The position numbers were made by a program, and so were the translations under genes. The notes below the pieces were generated by a model that did no database searches, was not told the origin of the DNA, and worked only from the letters and a program-made list of their open reading frames with translations. Shown here piece after piece: positions 1 through 6,865 of a stretch of DNA of 28,738 bases. This DNA comes from an uncultured Pseudomonas sp. (GTDB lineage Bacteria > Pseudomonadota > Gammaproteobacteria > Pseudomonadales > Pseudomonadaceae), in contig NZ_CAMPHN010000047.1 of NCBI RefSeq assembly GCF_946885885.1, forward strand, positions 1-28,738, written 5' to 3'. Position 1 is the stretch's first letter. Each line of letters opens with the position of its first letter.

Positions 1-1051
1 GGTGGAACTGGCCGTCCTTGTCGAGGACCAGCTTGAGGAAGTCCAGCAGGTTGCGCGCGTACAGCGCCGAAGCATCCGCCGGCACCATGGCCGCCAGGTT
101 GCTGTGGCCGACGATGGTCACGCCGTTGCTGCTGACCACCACCTGCTCGGCGACGGTCAGCGGGCAGTTGCCGCCTTGCGCCGCAGCCAGGTCGATGACC
201 ACGGAGCCGGGCTTCATTTCCCGTACGGTGGCTTCATGCAGCAGAGTCGGTGCCTTGCGGCCCGGAATCAGCGCGGTGGTGATGACGATATCGGCCTGCT
301 TGGCGCGCTCGTGCACCGCCTTGGCTTGGCGCTCCATCCACGAGGCCGGCATCGGCCGGGCGTAACCACCGACGCCTTCGGCGCATTCGCGTTCCTCGTC
401 GGTCTCGAACGGTACGTCGACGAATTTGGCGCCGAGCGATTCGATCTGCTCCTTCACCGCCGGACGCACGTCCGAGGCTTCGATCACCGCACCCAGGCGT
501 TTGGCCGTGGCGATCGCCTGCAGCCCGGCAACGCCGGCACCGAGGATCAGAATGCGCGCGGCCTTCACGGTGCCGGCGGCGGTCATCAGCATCGGCATGA
601 AGCGCGGGTAGTGATGAGCCGCCAGCAACACGGCCTTGTAGCCGGCGATGTTGGCCTGCGACGACAGCACGTCCAGGCTCTGCGCGCGCGAAGTGCGCGG
701 CGCCGCTTCGAGGGCGAAGGCGGTGATGCCGCGGGCATTCATCCGCGCGATGGTCTCGTTGCTGAACGGGTTGAGCATGCCGACCAGCACCGCGCCGGTT
801 TTCATATGGCTCAACTCGGCGTCGCTCGGCGCCACGACCTTCAGCACCAGGTCGGCGCCGAGGGCCGCGGCATCGCTGCCGATGCTCGCACCCACTGCTT
901 CATAGGCGCTGTCCGGGATGCTGGCGCTGACGCCGGCCCCGCTTTGAACGGTGACCTGATGGCCTTGGCCGATCAGCTTCTTGATGGTCTCGGGAGTCGC
1001 GGCAACGCGCGTCTCGCCGACATGGGTTTCGAGAGGAACACCGATGTGCAC
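1..1051 (-). CDS. pntAA: NAD(P) transhydrogenase subunit alpha part 1, PntAA (3' end cut by window)
   Basis: Encodes the soluble NAD(H)-binding domain I of proton-translocating nicotinamide nucleotide transhydrogenase, which with PntAB and PntB exchanges hydride between NADH and NADP+ at the inner membrane. The product begins (M)HIGVPLETHVGETRVAATPE and reads on with alanine dehydrogenase/PNT-type sequence to the left edge (ASALYARNLLDFLKLVLDKDG). About 350 codons are present; the family is about 370 residues, so only some 20 codons plus the downstream pntAB/pntB lie outside. The start is taken as GTG at 1051 because the family N-terminus begins there and AGGAG lies upstream at about 1061-1057. 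An overlapping out-of-frame ATG at 1053 is not the start. The gene is transcribed away from the rest of the window; identification rests on N-terminal and late motifs and is strong. Confidence 0.93.
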   Translation of the reverse strand, partial: MHIGVPLETHVGETRVAATPETIKKLIGQGHQVTVQSGAGVSASIPDSAYEAVGASIGSDAAALGADLVLKVVAPSDAELSHMKTGAVLVGMLNPFSNETIARMNARGITAFALEAAPRTSRAQSLDVLSSQANIAGYKAVLLAAHHYPRFMPMLMTAAGTVKAARILILGAGVAGLQAIATAKRLGAVIEASDVRPAVKEQIESLGAKFVDVPFETDEERECAEGVGGYARPMPASWMERQAKAVHERAKQADIVITTALIPGRKAPTLLHEATVREMKPGSVVIDLAAAQGGNCPLTVAEQVVVSSNGVTIVGHSNLAAMVPADASALYARNLLDFLKLVLDKDGQFH

Positions 1052-1479
1052 ATCTATTCTCCTGCGTGATCTTTTTTAATGAACCGGCGCACTACGTTGG
1101 CGCGCCGGCGAAGGGAGGATCAGCACAAACCCGCTCGAACCGGGTCGGGTTTCGGCGGGGCGCGGCATTTTGCAGGCGATACCTGAGACCATCAAGGCGT
1201 TATGGAGTAAAACCTGCGGCTGACTACAGGTCATTCGCTGACTTCTTATAGCCCATATTTTCGAGGTAAGGCTTGCAGGGTAAGGCTGCGGGGGCAAATA
1301 GCTCGGGTTAATCCCGGCAAATCTGATCCTTGCCATGAATAATGGTTCATCAGGGCGGTGCCCGCTGTTCCAGGTGCGACATCGGAACCACGGCGGCGCG
1401 CGCGAAGCGGCCGATGAAACGCGCAAGTGTAGCGGTCGTGGGCTGCTGACTACGGGGTCAGGTTGTCCCGTGCGTCCGC
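1052..1479. other. Non-coding gap between pntAA and gcdR
   Basis: About 430 bases upstream of pntAA, holding its leader and promoter. A 7 bp inverted repeat (AAACCCG at 1127-1133, CGGGTTT at 1146-1152) would form a hairpin in the pntAA leader. A TATAAG box on the minus strand near 1246 is a possible -10 without a convincing -35. A 116-codon minus-strand frame spans most of the gap but has no recognisable domain and low-complexity Pro/Arg/Ser composition, so it is not called. Confidence 0.4.
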
Positions 1480-2421
1480 CTATGCCGGTACGCGGCCGGT
1501 TTCCGGGCGTTCTTGGCTGAGGTCGTGCGCCTGGGCATAGGCGTGGGCTTCGCGCACCAGCCAGTCGCGCAAGGCGAGCAGCGCGGCGGATTCGGCTTTA
1601 CGCTCGGGGATGATCAGAAAGTAGGCCTTGTCGCTCCGATAGCTGTGGGGCGCGGCTATCACCAGGCGCTGCTCGTCGAGTTCGCGCTGGATCAGAAACG
1701 GTGGGATCAGCGCCACGCCCATCTCGTGCATGGCGGCCTGGGCGAGCATGGAAAACAGCTCATAGCGCGGCCCGCTCATGTCCCGTGCGACCGTCATGCC
1801 CTGGGCGCCGAACCATTGACGCCAGGCATAGGGGCGGGTGGTCTGTTGCAGCAGCGGCAACTCGGCGAGCTGTTCGGCGCTGAGTTGCGCTTGCCCGGCG
1901 AGCAGCGCGGGGCTGCACACCGGCATCGGGTTCTCGCGCATCAACAGGTGCGAGCTGGTACCCGACCAGTCGCCATCGCCGAAGTACACCGCGGCATCGA
2001 ACGCGGTATCGGCGAACAGGAAGGGGCGGGTGCGGTTGGTCAGGTTGACGGTGATCTGCGGGTGCAGGCGCTGGAAATCCTTCAGGCGCGGCAGCAGCCA
2101 TTGGGTGCCGAAGGTCGGCACCACCGCCAGCTCGATGGTCATCGCGCCCTGCTGGCCCATCACCGCCAGGGTGTCGCGCTCCACCGCATCCAGTTGGCTG
2201 GCGACCCGTCGGGCATACGACTGCCCGGCGTCGGTGAGCTTGACCCCGCGCCGCGAGCGGCGGAACAACTCGACGTTGAGAAACTCTTCGAGACCGGCGA
2301 TTTGCCGGCAGATCGCGCTCTGGGTCAGCGCCAACTCTTCGGCGGCCTTGGTGAAGCTCTGATGGCGCGCCGCCGATTCGAAGGCGATCAAGGCCGCGGT
2401 GCTGGGGATTTTTCGGCGCAT
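1480..2421 (-). CDS. gcdR: LysR-family regulator, GcvA-like, probable GcdR (glutarate catabolism regulator)
   Basis: A 313-residue LysR-type transcriptional regulator of normal family length. The N-terminal winged helix-turn-helix covers roughly residues 5-65 (AFESAARHQSFTKAAEELALTQS, then a recognition helix ending in ICRQIAGLEE), followed by the periplasmic-binding-like effector domain (about 90-300). The MRRKIPST start and the IAGLEEFLNVELFRRSRRGVKLT motif are typical of the GcvA subgroup. From memory, Pseudomonas putida has the order pntAA, gcdR, gcdH, gcdG; here this gene sits next to pntAA and gcdHG lies nearby, so GcdR is the best guess. The hmp-norR pair lies between this gene and gcdH. 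It starts at ATG 2421 with a weak Shine-Dalgarno. The subfamily call is strong; the gcdR symbol is inference from context. Confidence 0.85.
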   Translation of the reverse strand: MRRKIPSTAALIAFESAARHQSFTKAAEELALTQSAICRQIAGLEEFLNVELFRRSRRGVKLTDAGQSYARRVASQLDAVERDTLAVMGQQGAMTIELAVVPTFGTQWLLPRLKDFQRLHPQITVNLTNRTRPFLFADTAFDAAVYFGDGDWSGTSSHLLMRENPMPVCSPALLAGQAQLSAEQLAELPLLQQTTRPYAWRQWFGAQGMTVARDMSGPRYELFSMLAQAAMHEMGVALIPPFLIQRELDEQRLVIAAPHSYRSDKAYFLIIPERKAESAALLALRDWLVREAHAYAQAHDLSQERPETGRVPA

Positions 2422-2502
2422 TGTGCGGTTAGCTCATTCGAATAGCGGGAAAAGTCGCATAAAGCTATATCGGGTTGAGGTTTGCGCACAATGCGAATGA
2501 GC
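2417..2502. promoter_or_regulatory. gcdR upstream region with paired palindromes (candidate operators)
   Basis: The 88 bp between gcdR and hmp contains two related palindromic blocks in opposite orientation. One is CGCATTGTGCG at 2418-2428, overlapping the gcdR start codon, followed by GCTCATTCG at 2432-2440. The other is CGCACAATGCG at 2485-2495, running into CGAATGAGC at 2494-2502. Each core has CGCA-N3-TGCG symmetry, and the two 9-mers are perfect reverse complements. This arrangement fits autoregulation by a dimeric or tetrameric LysR protein, but no binding consensus for GcdR is known to me. A possible gcdR promoter on the minus strand (TTGTGC, 16 bp, TATAGC) lies between them. Confidence 0.4.
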
Positions 2503-2509
2503 CGTCGAC

Positions 2510-3691
2510 TCAGCTGTCCAGGACGCTAGCCGGGCCGAAGAACTCATAGTGGCTCTGGCTTTCAGGTACCCCGAGTTGGCGCAGGTGATTTTTCACCTGG
2601 CTCATAAACGGCTTGGGGCCCAGGAAATAGGCGTCCAGGTCGCGCTCCTGCGGCAGCCATTCGGCCAACTGCTCGAGCGTCAGAAAACCTTCGGCATCGC
2701 CCTGGTCACCCGCGCGCGGTTCGCTGTAGCACACATAGTGGCGCACCTGCGGCGATTGCTCGGCTTGGCTCTGCAGCCAGTCGCGAAACGCGTGCACGCC
2801 GGCATGTCGTGCGCAGTGGATGAAATGAATCGGCCGGCCGCTGTCGCGGGCCGCTTCGAGCATGCTCAGGGCCGGGGTGATGCCGACCCCGGCGGTGATC
2901 AGCGCCAAGGGTTTGTTCGAGGGGCGCAGGACGAATTCGCCGGCCGGCGGGAACAGCTCGAGGGTAGCGCCCGGCTGCAAATGGTCATGCAGATAATTGG
3001 AGACCTTGCCGCCGGCTTCGCGCTTGACGCTGATGCGGTACTCGCGGCCATTGCCGCGCGCCGAAAGCGAGTAGTTGCGGCGCATTTCCTGGCCGTCCAG
3101 TTCCAGGCGCAGGCCGATGTACTGGCCCGGTTGGAAATCCAGCAATGCCGCACCATCGACCGGCGCCAGGTAGAGGGAGACGATTTCTTCGCTTTCCGCG
3201 ACCTTGCGCAGCAGGCGAAACGCCCGCGCCCCGCGCCAGCCGCCGGGAGCCTCGGCGTTCGCCGCGTAGACGCTTTCCTCGGCGTCGATGAGGATCTGCG
3301 CCAGTTGGCCATAGGCCGCGGCCCAGGCGTCGATCACCGCGTCGGTGGCGATTTCGGCGCCGAGCACCTCGCGAATCGCCCGTAGCAGGCAGCCGCCTAC
3401 GATCGGGTAGTGCTCGGGAAGAATTTGCAGCGACACGTGTTTGCTGACGATTTGCCCGACCAGCGGGCCGAGCGCTTCCAGGCGGTCGATATTGCGCGCG
3501 TACATCAACACGCCGTTGGCCAGGGCGCGCTGTTGCTCGCCGCTGGCCTGGTGGGCCTGGTTGAACAGCGGTTGCACCTGCGGGTACTCGCTGAACATCA
3601 GTTGGTAGAAGTGCCGGGTCAGGGCTTCGCCGCCGGTTTCCAGCAGCGGTACGGTGGCTTTGATCAGTTCGCGTTGCGCGGTGGTCAGCAT
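2510..3691 (-). CDS. hmp: Flavohemoglobin, nitric oxide dioxygenase (Hmp/Fhp)
   Basis: A 393-residue cytoplasmic flavohemoprotein that oxidises NO to nitrate using O2, FAD and NAD(P)H; this equals the usual family length. The globin domain covers residues 1-140, with the proximal haem ligand His85 (in SKHVSLQ) and distal Tyr29 and Gln53 in their usual places. The FAD domain follows (about 150-255, with the MRRNYSLS flavin motif), then the NAD(P) domain (GVGITPALSMLE and a C-terminal YEFFGPA). The start is ATG 3691, preceded by GAGGA about 10 bases upstream; an in-frame upstream extension of 14 codons has no homology and is rejected. Divergent to norR, with a sigma-54 promoter between them, so expression is expected only under nitrosative stress. 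Confidence 0.97.
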   Translation of the reverse strand: MLTTAQRELIKATVPLLETGGEALTRHFYQLMFSEYPQVQPLFNQAHQASGEQQRALANGVLMYARNIDRLEALGPLVGQIVSKHVSLQILPEHYPIVGGCLLRAIREVLGAEIATDAVIDAWAAAYGQLAQILIDAEESVYAANAEAPGGWRGARAFRLLRKVAESEEIVSLYLAPVDGAALLDFQPGQYIGLRLELDGQEMRRNYSLSARGNGREYRISVKREAGGKVSNYLHDHLQPGATLELFPPAGEFVLRPSNKPLALITAGVGITPALSMLEAARDSGRPIHFIHCARHAGVHAFRDWLQSQAEQSPQVRHYVCYSEPRAGDQGDAEGFLTLEQLAEWLPQERDLDAYFLGPKPFMSQVKNHLRQLGVPESQSHYEFFGPASVLDS

Positions 3692-3761
3692 AAACGGGTA
3701 TTCCTCAGGGTGAATTCGGCTCGCCGGTGGCAAGCGTGGTAAGTTTCTCTATCGAGAGCAT

Positions 3762-3777
3762 TACAAACCACGTGCCA
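3762..3777 (-). promoter_or_regulatory. Sigma-54 (-24/-12) promoter of hmp
   Basis: The minus strand reads TGGCACG-TGGT-TTGTA, a complete -24 TGGCACG with the correct N4 spacing to a TTGTA -12 element. Transcription would start about 12 bases downstream (near 3750), giving a ~60-base leader to the hmp ATG at 3691. The neighbouring activator is a sigma-54 AAA+ protein, which fits exactly. Confidence 0.88.
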
Positions 3778-3818
3778 CATTTAATTTCCTTACATTTCAA
3801 TTAGTTATTTTTTACTGT

Positions 3819-3829
3819 GTCGTTATGAC
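3819..3829. promoter_or_regulatory. Candidate NorR/FhpR binding site 1
   Basis: GTCGTTATGAC matches the NorR half-site pattern GT-N7-AC. It lies 42 bp upstream of the -24 element of hmp, in enhancer position, and 25 bp from an almost identical second site. Confidence 0.62.
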
Positions 3830-3843
3830 TCGTTGTATCTAGA

Positions 3844-3854
3844 GTCGTGATGAC
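3844..3854. promoter_or_regulatory. Candidate NorR/FhpR binding site 2
   Basis: GTCGTGATGAC, differing from site 1 by one base, again GT-N7-AC. It ends 5 bp before the first possible norR start codon, so occupancy could also repress norR. E. coli norR-norVW has three such sites; only two good ones are visible here. Confidence 0.62.
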
Positions 3855-3859
3855 TACAT

Positions 3860-5416
3860 ATGGTCCTTATGACAACTAATCCGCTTCTCAGCGCCCTGAT
3901 CCCCCTGGTCGCCGACCTGTCCCGCGAGCTGCCGGAGGCCGAGCGTTACCGGCGCCTGCTCGACGCCTTGCGCCAGCTGCTGCCCTGTGATGCGCTGGCA
4001 CTGCTCAAGCTCGACGGTGAGGTGCTGGTGCCGCTGTCCGTGCAGGGCCTCAGCGCCGATACCCTCGGCCGGCGTTTCAGGATTGCCGAACACCCCCGGT
4101 TGCAGGCGCTGCTGGCCCAGGCCGGGCCGAGCCGCTTTGCCGCCGACTGCGAGCTGCCCGACCCCTACGATGGTCTGGTCGAGGGCCATCGCGGTCATCT
4201 GGAGGTCCACGACTGCCTGGGCTGCCCGCTTTACGTGCACGATCGGCTGTGGGGCCTGCTGACCCTCGACTCGCTCGATCCGGCGCGCTACGGCCAGGTC
4301 GACCTGAACACCTTGCAGGCATTCGCCAGCCTGGCCGCGGCCACCGTAATGGCCAACGAGCGGATCAACAGCCTGCTGCGTCGCGTCGAGGACGAGCACC
4401 AATTGGCTGAGGTCTACAAGCAGGCCGCCGATCACCATCGCCCGCGCGAACTGATCGGCCAGAGCGCCGGCCACAAGGATCTGCTGCGGGAGATCGCCCT
4501 GCTCGGCGACAGTGAGCTGACGGTGCTGATCGGCGGCGAAACCGGCGTCGGCAAGGAACTGGTTGCCGAAGCCATCCACGCCGCCTCGGCCCGGGCGACG
4601 CGACCGCTGATCAGCATCAACTGCGCCGCCTTGCCGGACACCCTGGTGGAGAGCGAGCTGTTCGGCCATGTGCGTGGCGCCTTCAGCGGCGCGGTCAGCC
4701 CGCGCAGCGGCAAATTCGAGCTGGCCGACGGCGGTACGCTGTTTCTCGATGAGGTCGGCGAACTGCCGCTGGCGGTACAGGCCAAGCTGCTGCGTGTGCT
4801 GCAGAGCGGGCAGTTGCAACGGGTCGGCTCGGATCGCGAGCATCGCGTCGATGTACGCATACTGGCGGCGAGCAACCGCGACCTGGCGCACGAGGTGCGC
4901 AGCGGACGCTTTCGCGCCGACCTTTATCACCGCCTCAGCGTCTACCCGCTGCGCGTGCCGGCTTTGCGCGAACGCGGTCGCGATGTGTTGCTGCTGGCCG
5001 GCTACTTCCTTGAAGAAAACCGCGCGCGCCTCGGTCTGCGCAGCTTGCGCCTGGCCGCCGACGGGCAGAAGGCGCTGCTCGCCTACGATTGGCCGGGCAA
5101 CGTGCGCGAGCTGGAACACCTGGTCGCTCGCGCCGCCTTGAAGGCCCTGTCGGCCTGCGCCGAACGCCCGCGGATCCTCAGCATCGGCGCGTTGGATCTG
5201 GGGCTGGTGGCACGCGAAGCCGATATCGGGCCCGTGGAAGCTGTTCCTTCGGACGCCCAGGGCCTGCTGCTGCGCGACGCCGTGGACGCCTACCAGAAGC
5301 GTCTGATCGGCGAGGCGCTGGCGCGACATCAGGGCAAATGGGCCGACGTCGGCCGGGAGCTGGGCGTGGATCGCGCCAATCTGAGCCGCCTGGCCAAGCG
5401 GCTAGGTTTGCGCTAA
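3860..5416 (+). CDS. norR: NO-sensing sigma-54 dependent activator NorR/FhpR
   Basis: Activates hmp in response to nitric oxide. Three domains: an N-terminal GAF sensor (about 1-170) with the VHDCLGCPL segment whose first Cys (residue 119) corresponds to the iron-binding Cys of E. coli NorR; a central AAA+ ATPase (about 190-420) with Walker A GGETGVGKEL and Walker B GGTLFLDEVGE; and a C-terminal Fis-type helix-turn-helix (KWADVGRELGVDRANLSRL). The sigma-54 contact loop reads GAFSGA rather than the usual GAFTGA, a conservative change. The start is uncertain: ATG 3860 (518 residues) or ATG 3869 (MTTNPLL); neither has a strong Shine-Dalgarno. Divergent from hmp, as in P. aeruginosa fhp-fhpR. Confidence 0.94.
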   Translation: MVLMTTNPLLSALIPLVADLSRELPEAERYRRLLDALRQLLPCDALALLKLDGEVLVPLSVQGLSADTLGRRFRIAEHPRLQALLAQAGPSRFAADCELPDPYDGLVEGHRGHLEVHDCLGCPLYVHDRLWGLLTLDSLDPARYGQVDLNTLQAFASLAAATVMANERINSLLRRVEDEHQLAEVYKQAADHHRPRELIGQSAGHKDLLREIALLGDSELTVLIGGETGVGKELVAEAIHAASARATRPLISINCAALPDTLVESELFGHVRGAFSGAVSPRSGKFELADGGTLFLDEVGELPLAVQAKLLRVLQSGQLQRVGSDREHRVDVRILAASNRDLAHEVRSGRFRADLYHRLSVYPLRVPALRERGRDVLLLAGYFLEENRARLGLRSLRLAADGQKALLAYDWPGNVRELEHLVARAALKALSACAERPRILSIGALDLGLVAREADIGPVEAVPSDAQGLLLRDAVDAYQKRLIGEALARHQGKWADVGRELGVDRANLSRLAKRLGLR

Positions 5417-5467
5417 GTGCAAGCAGTGCATTCCAGATAGGCAAAGCACTGAGCGGAATTGTTTTCG

Positions 5468-5498
5468 GAGTGCGAAAAGCGCACACATGAGTGCGAAA
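5468..5498. promoter_or_regulatory. Candidate LysR-type operator upstream of gcdH
   Basis: GTGCGAAAAGCGCAC at 5470-5484 is a 15 bp palindrome containing a perfect T-N11-A LysR box (TGCG-N5-CGCA). A direct repeat GAGTGCGAAA occurs at 5468-5477 and 5489-5498, 21 bp apart (two helical turns), as expected for the side-by-side binding of a LysR tetramer. It lies 70-100 bp upstream of the gcdH start. Confidence 0.5.
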
Positions 5499-5565
5499 TC
5501 CTCGTTTGCGCCGCTGCCCGAGCAGGCCTAGTCTTGGCCCATCACGACATATTGAGGTTCCCGCA

Positions 5566-6744
5566 ATGGCCAAGGCAAGCTTCAACTGGATCGACCCCCT
5601 GCTGCTCGATCAGCAACTCACTGAAGAAGAGCGCATGGTGCGTGACAGTGCCCAGCAATTCGCCGCCGACAAACTGGCGCCGCGGGTACTGGAAGCCTTC
5701 CGCCATGAACGGACCGACCCGGCGATTTTCCGCGAGATGGGCGAAACCGGCCTGCTCGGTGCGACCATCCCCGAGGTTTACGGTGGCAGCGGTTTGAACT
5801 CCGTGTGTTACGGCCTGATCGCCCGCGAAGTGGAGCGCGTCGATTCCGGCTACCGCTCGATGATGAGCGTGCAGTCGTCCCTGGTGATGGTGCCGATCAA
5901 TGAGTTCGGCAACGAGGCGACCAAGCAGAAATATCTGCCAAAACTGGCCAGCGGCGAATATATCGGCTGCTTTGGCCTGACCGAACCCGACCATGGCTCC
6001 GACCCCGGCTCAATGGTCACCCGGGCGAAGAAGGTCGACGGCGGCTACCGCCTGAGCGGCGCCAAGATGTGGATCACCAACTCGCCGATCGCCGATGTCT
6101 TCGTGGTCTGGGCCAAGGACGATGCCGGCGAGATCCGCGGTTTCGTGCTGGAAAAAGGCTGGCAGGGCCTGAGCGCCCCGGCGATCCACGGCAAGGTCGG
6201 CCTGCGCGCTTCGATCACCGGCGAGATCGTCATGGACAACGTGTTCTGCCCGGAAGAGAACGCCTTCCCCGATGTGCGCGGTCTGAAAGGTCCGTTCACC
6301 TGCCTCAACTCCGCGCGTTACGGCATCAGCTGGGGCGCCCTGGGCGCCGCCGAATTCTGCTGGCACACGGCGCGCCAATACACCCTGGACCGCAAGCAAT
6401 TCGGCCGTCCCCTGGCCGCCAACCAACTGATCCAGAAGAAGCTCGCCGATATGCAGACCGAAATTACCCTGGCCCTGCAAGGCTGCCTGCGCCTCGGCCG
6501 GATGAAGGACGAAGGCAGCGCGGCGGTGGAAATCACTTCGATCATGAAGCGCAACAGCTGCGGCAAATCCCTGGAGATCGCCCGCATGGCCCGCGATATG
6601 CTCGGTGGCAACGGCATCAGCGACGAATTCGGCGTGGCCCGCCACCTGGTCAACCTGGAAGTGGTCAACACCTACGAAGGCACCCACGACGTGCACGCGC
6701 TGATCCTCGGCCGCGCGCAGACCGGTATTCAGGCGTTTTTCTAA
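5566..6744 (+). CDS. gcdH: Glutaryl-CoA dehydrogenase GcdH
   Basis: An FAD-dependent acyl-CoA dehydrogenase that oxidatively decarboxylates glutaryl-CoA to crotonyl-CoA in lysine and glutarate catabolism. It has 392 residues, the normal length. The start ATG 5566 ([19 protein letters not shown]) follows GAGG at 5554-5557 with 8-base spacing; a 25-codon upstream extension is not homologous. Signatures: acyl-CoA dehydrogenase FAD/substrate motifs ([32 protein letters not shown]), and the C-terminal [20 protein letters not shown] with catalytic base Glu371. The downstream CoA-transferase gene completes the pathway step. Expression is probably controlled by the GcdR-like regulator through the palindrome upstream. 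Confidence 0.97.
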   Translation: MAKASFNWIDPLLLDQQLTEEERMVRDSAQQFAADKLAPRVLEAFRHERTDPAIFREMGETGLLGATIPEVYGGSGLNSVCYGLIAREVERVDSGYRSMMSVQSSLVMVPINEFGNEATKQKYLPKLASGEYIGCFGLTEPDHGSDPGSMVTRAKKVDGGYRLSGAKMWITNSPIADVFVVWAKDDAGEIRGFVLEKGWQGLSAPAIHGKVGLRASITGEIVMDNVFCPEENAFPDVRGLKGPFTCLNSARYGISWGALGAAEFCWHTARQYTLDRKQFGRPLAANQLIQKKLADMQTEITLALQGCLRLGRMKDEGSAAVEITSIMKRNSCGKSLEIARMARDMLGGNGISDEFGVARHLVNLEVVNTYEGTHDVHALILGRAQTGIQAFF

Positions 6745-6754
6745 ACAGCAGCCC

Positions 6755-6830
6755 GTAGGATGGGTTAGCCGCGAAGCGGCGTAACCCATCGCGCGATCCG
6801 ATGGGTATCGCTGCGCTCAACCCATCCTAC
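6755..6830. repeat. REP-like double hairpin between gcdH and gcdG
   Basis: A 76 bp palindromic element: GTAGGATGGGTT at 6755-6766 is the exact reverse complement of AACCCATCCTAC at 6819-6830. Inside, GATGGGTT/AACCCATC arms form two successive hairpins (6755-6790 and 6800-6830), each with a GCG-rich loop. This resembles a dispersed intergenic repeat common in pseudomonads. There is no T tract, so it is not a classical terminator. Confidence 0.85.
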
Positions 6831-6835
6831 GTCCT

Positions 6836-6852
6836 GGTGCGCACGGCGCACC
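6836..6852. repeat. Short GC-rich hairpin just before the gcdG ribosome binding site
   Basis: GGTGCGC-ACG-GCGCACC, a perfect 7 bp stem with a 3-base loop. It ends four bases before GGAG of the gcdG Shine-Dalgarno (6857-6860). It is typical of a second dispersed intergenic repeat and abuts the 6755-6830 element. Confidence 0.75.
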
Positions 6853-6865
6853 CTACGGAGTTTCC

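Noticed and set aside
1076..1426. Possible 116-residue small gene between pntAA and gcdR
   Set aside because: No Shine-Dalgarno, no recognisable domain and biased composition; the region is better read as the pntAA leader and promoter.
3854..5329. A 491-codon minus-strand frame opposite norR
   Set aside because: The plus strand encodes an intact NorR with GAF, AAA+ and HTH motifs; the reverse product is low-complexity Gln/Ala/Val-rich with no domain.
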